NCBI GenBank assembly: GCA_021793055.1 | Contig: JAJYTL010000161.1 | Coordinates: 1 to 7,484, forward strand | Reading direction: 5' to 3' | Source: Pseudomonadota bacterium | Lineage (GTDB): Bacteria > Pseudomonadota > Alphaproteobacteria > Ferrovibrionales > Ferrovibrionaceae | Length of the DNA stretch: 7,484 nt | Shown: piece after piece, positions 6,103-7,484 of the stretch | Layout of the letters: every line of letters starts with the position of its first letter | Numbering within the stretch: the first letter of the stretch is position 1 | Translations under genes and position numbers: made by a program | Notes under the pieces: generated by a model | Database searches by the model: none | What the model was told of the DNA's origin: nothing | Seen by the model: the letters and a program-made list of their open reading frames with translations, nothing else

Positions 6103-7439
6103 CACAATACCCTCCTCAGGCTGTCGTAGCGGGCACAATCGGCCGTGGGCGCCTGGCGAAGTCGCAGCGCGTCCGGCGTCATGATGGTGATCGGCGCGGC
6201 CGGTTCGCGGCGCCGGGCGAGGATGTTGAGAATGACGGCGGCGGAATGGACGCCTTCGCGCAACGCCTCGGCGCAGGCGGCTTCGACGGCGGCCAGCCCG
6301 TCGCTCAGCACGGCAGTGAGGATCTCGACCATCTGCCGGTCGCCGTCATCGACGGCGGCGAGCTTTCGCCGGACACGCTCCAGGCTGGTGGGCAGGACCC
6401 AATCCTTGAACGGCGCGCCATTGCGTAGCGCGCCGGGCTTGCGCGCCAGCACCGGCACGTAATGCCAGGGATCGTAGACCGTCTGGTCCCGGCCGAAGCA
6501 GCGGGCATGCTGGCCGACGACCCGCCCGTCCTGACGCAACTCGATCCGATCGGCATAGGCACGAATCTCGACCGGGCGGCCCACCGCGCCCGCCGTGACG
6601 GAGTACTTGTTGTTGTCGAAGCGAACGAGGCACGTCTTGGAGACCGAGGCCGGGACCGCGTGGAATCCGTCGAACCGGCCCGCATAGCGAACGAGGCTCG
6701 GCCGCTCCGCCTCGAACGCCTCCCAGATCGTCCGCTCGCGCAGCTCGGGATGGCGATGCGCCTTGGCGTAGGCGATGGTCTGATCCATCAGCCAAGCATT
6801 CAGCTCCTCGTAGCTCTTTACCCGGATCCGCGGCGTGAAGAAGCGCTCCCGCACCAGCCCGACCTGGTTCTCGACCTGTCCCTTCTCCCAGCCCGAGGCC
6901 GGCGTGCAGGCGGCCGGTTCGACCAGATAGTGGCTACACATCTGGAGGAAGCGGCGATTGTAGGCGCGCTCCTTGCCGACGAGGATCGCCTCGACCGCCG
7001 TCTTCATGTTGTCGTAGATGCCGCGCGTACAGGCGCCCTTGAAGAAGGCAAAGGCCCGGTCGTGGGCGTCGAACACCATCTCCTGGGTCTCACGCGGATA
7101 GGCGCGCACGAACAGCATCCGGCTGTGGCAGAGCCGGAGATGCGCGACCTTCACCATCACCGTCGTGCCGTTGATCAGCACGATCTCGTGGCTCCAGTCG
7201 AACTGGTAGGCCTCGCCCGGCGCGAAGCTCAACGGCACATAGGCTTGCGCCGTGGTCGCACCGCGCTCCTGACGCCACGCCTTGGCGTAGCGGCGGACCG
7301 CGTCATAGCCGCCGTCGTAACCGGACCCCCGCAGCCCCTCGAAAATCCGGATCAGGGTCAGGCGCTCGCGCGGCGCCTTGCTTTCGTTGGCGAGCAGAAA
7401 CCCATCGAGCTCGTCACGCCACGGTCCGATCTTCGGCAA
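6102..7439 (-). CDS. istA: IS21-family transposase IstA, 5' part separated by an in-frame TAG
   Basis: This is a DDE-type transposase that cuts and joins the IS ends with IstB as partner. From the TTG at 7439 the frame gives 445 aa. The integrase-like core is present: FDWSHE (D81), IYDNMKTAV (D143) and EKGQVENQVG (E190) form the DDE triad, followed by the C-terminal domain with FDNNKYSV (273-280). IstA proteins are normally about 500 aa with an N-terminal helix-turn-helix. Here homologous-looking sequence (FSYTRATQP) continues upstream of the TTG but is cut by TAG at 7467-7469; beyond it the frame is open to the window end. TTG 7439 is therefore only the first start after the stop and has no evident Shine-Dalgarno. 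A product from it would lack the DNA-binding N-terminus, so the gene is best regarded as a probable pseudogene unless the TAG is suppressed or is a sequencing error. Confidence 0.88.
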   Translation of the reverse strand: MPKIGPWRDELDGFLLANESKAPRERLTLIRIFEGLRGSGYDGGYDAVRRYAKAWRQERGATTAQAYVPLSFAPGEAYQFDWSHEIVLINGTTVMVKVAHLRLCHSRMLFVRAYPRETQEMVFDAHDRAFAFFKGACTRGIYDNMKTAVEAILVGKERAYNRRFLQMCSHYLVEPAACTPASGWEKGQVENQVGLVRERFFTPRIRVKSYEELNAWLMDQTIAYAKAHRHPELRERTIWEAFEAERPSLVRYAGRFDGFHAVPASVSKTCLVRFDNNKYSVTAGAVGRPVEIRAYADRIELRQDGRVVGQHARCFGRDQTVYDPWHYVPVLARKPGALRNGAPFKDWVLPTSLERVRRKLAAVDDGDRQMVEILTAVLSDGLAAVEAACAEALREGVHSAAVILNILARRREPAAPITIMTPDALRLRQAPTADCARYDSLRRVL

Positions 7440-7484
7440 GGGCTGCGTCGCCCGCGTATAGCTGAACTACGTCGCCTCCGCGCG
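7440..7484 (-). pseudogene. istA: istA upstream coding remnant with in-frame amber stop
   Basis: In the istA frame this stretch reads RAEAT, TAG (7467-7469), FSYTRATQP and then joins LPKIGPW of the main frame without a gap. IstA relatives have an unbroken linker here between the helix-turn-helix and the catalytic core. One base change (TAG from GAG or CAG) would explain the stop. Confidence 0.6.

Larger units (their letters stand above)
5176..7484 (-). mobile_element. IS21-family insertion sequence, incomplete at the right window edge
   Basis: It contains istA and istB in the standard order and overlap, plus one terminus with repeats. The downstream end is placed at TGTCAATCGGC (5176) because IS21 elements end in TG...CA with degenerate direct repeats just inside; the opposite end is beyond 7484. 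The visible 2309 bp agree with a complete size near 2.5 kb for the family. GC content is clearly higher than in the genes to the left. The in-frame TAG in istA suggests this copy may not transpose by itself. A target duplication cannot be checked with only one end visible. Confidence 0.8.

Noticed and set aside
5314..6129. Plus-strand open frame of 271 codons
   Set aside because: It is exactly antisense to istB, whose Walker motifs and ribosome binding site are clear; high GC keeps the opposite strand open.

Overview
The window looks like an accessory region of an alphaproteobacterium, perhaps a rhizobial-type genome. This is an inference from the GC-rich IS21-family element at the right end and the many TTG/GTG starts; no housekeeping gene or RNA gene is present to confirm it. 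Every gene I can support lies on the minus strand, so transcription runs from right to left in these coordinates.

Right part (about 5176-7484): an IS21-family insertion sequence with the transposase gene istA, the ATPase helper gene istB (coupled through a TGATG overlap), and one terminal end carrying two degenerate direct repeats. The other end lies beyond the window. The istA frame has an in-frame TAG at 7467-7469 exactly where the protein should continue into its N-terminal DNA-binding part, so this copy is probably damaged or makes a shortened transposase.

Middle part (about 2948-5175): a 373-residue protein of unknown function (3567-4688) with a helix-turn-helix-like N-terminus. Its conserved-looking N-terminal sequence continues upstream of the only usable start codon and can be joined to an ATG at 4743 by a one-base frame change at a CCCC run. 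Around it are gene-poor stretches (4744-5175 and 2948-3566) with several inverted repeats, including a perfect 15-bp pair at 3068-3082/3136-3150, and at most two very small doubtful ORFs.

Left part (1-2947): three co-directional genes packed like an operon. First comes a DUF5677-like helical protein (1970-2947). Nine bases later is a 214-residue unknown helical protein (1316-1960). After 126 bp comes the 5' part of a large gene (1189 to beyond position 1). I translated this last gene by hand because it runs off the window without a stop. Its 396 visible residues show a RecB/Cas4-like PD-(D/E)XK nuclease layout: an N-terminal cysteine, E, D, DxK and an E/Q-x3-Y motif, then CxxC plus a further cysteine and a helix-hairpin-helix-like stretch, as in TM0106-type nucleases. 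Such domains are often followed by a DNA2/UPF1-like helicase, which would lie outside the window. This trio beside a mobile element is the best candidate for an undescribed system, possibly phage or plasmid defence. That function is inference only.
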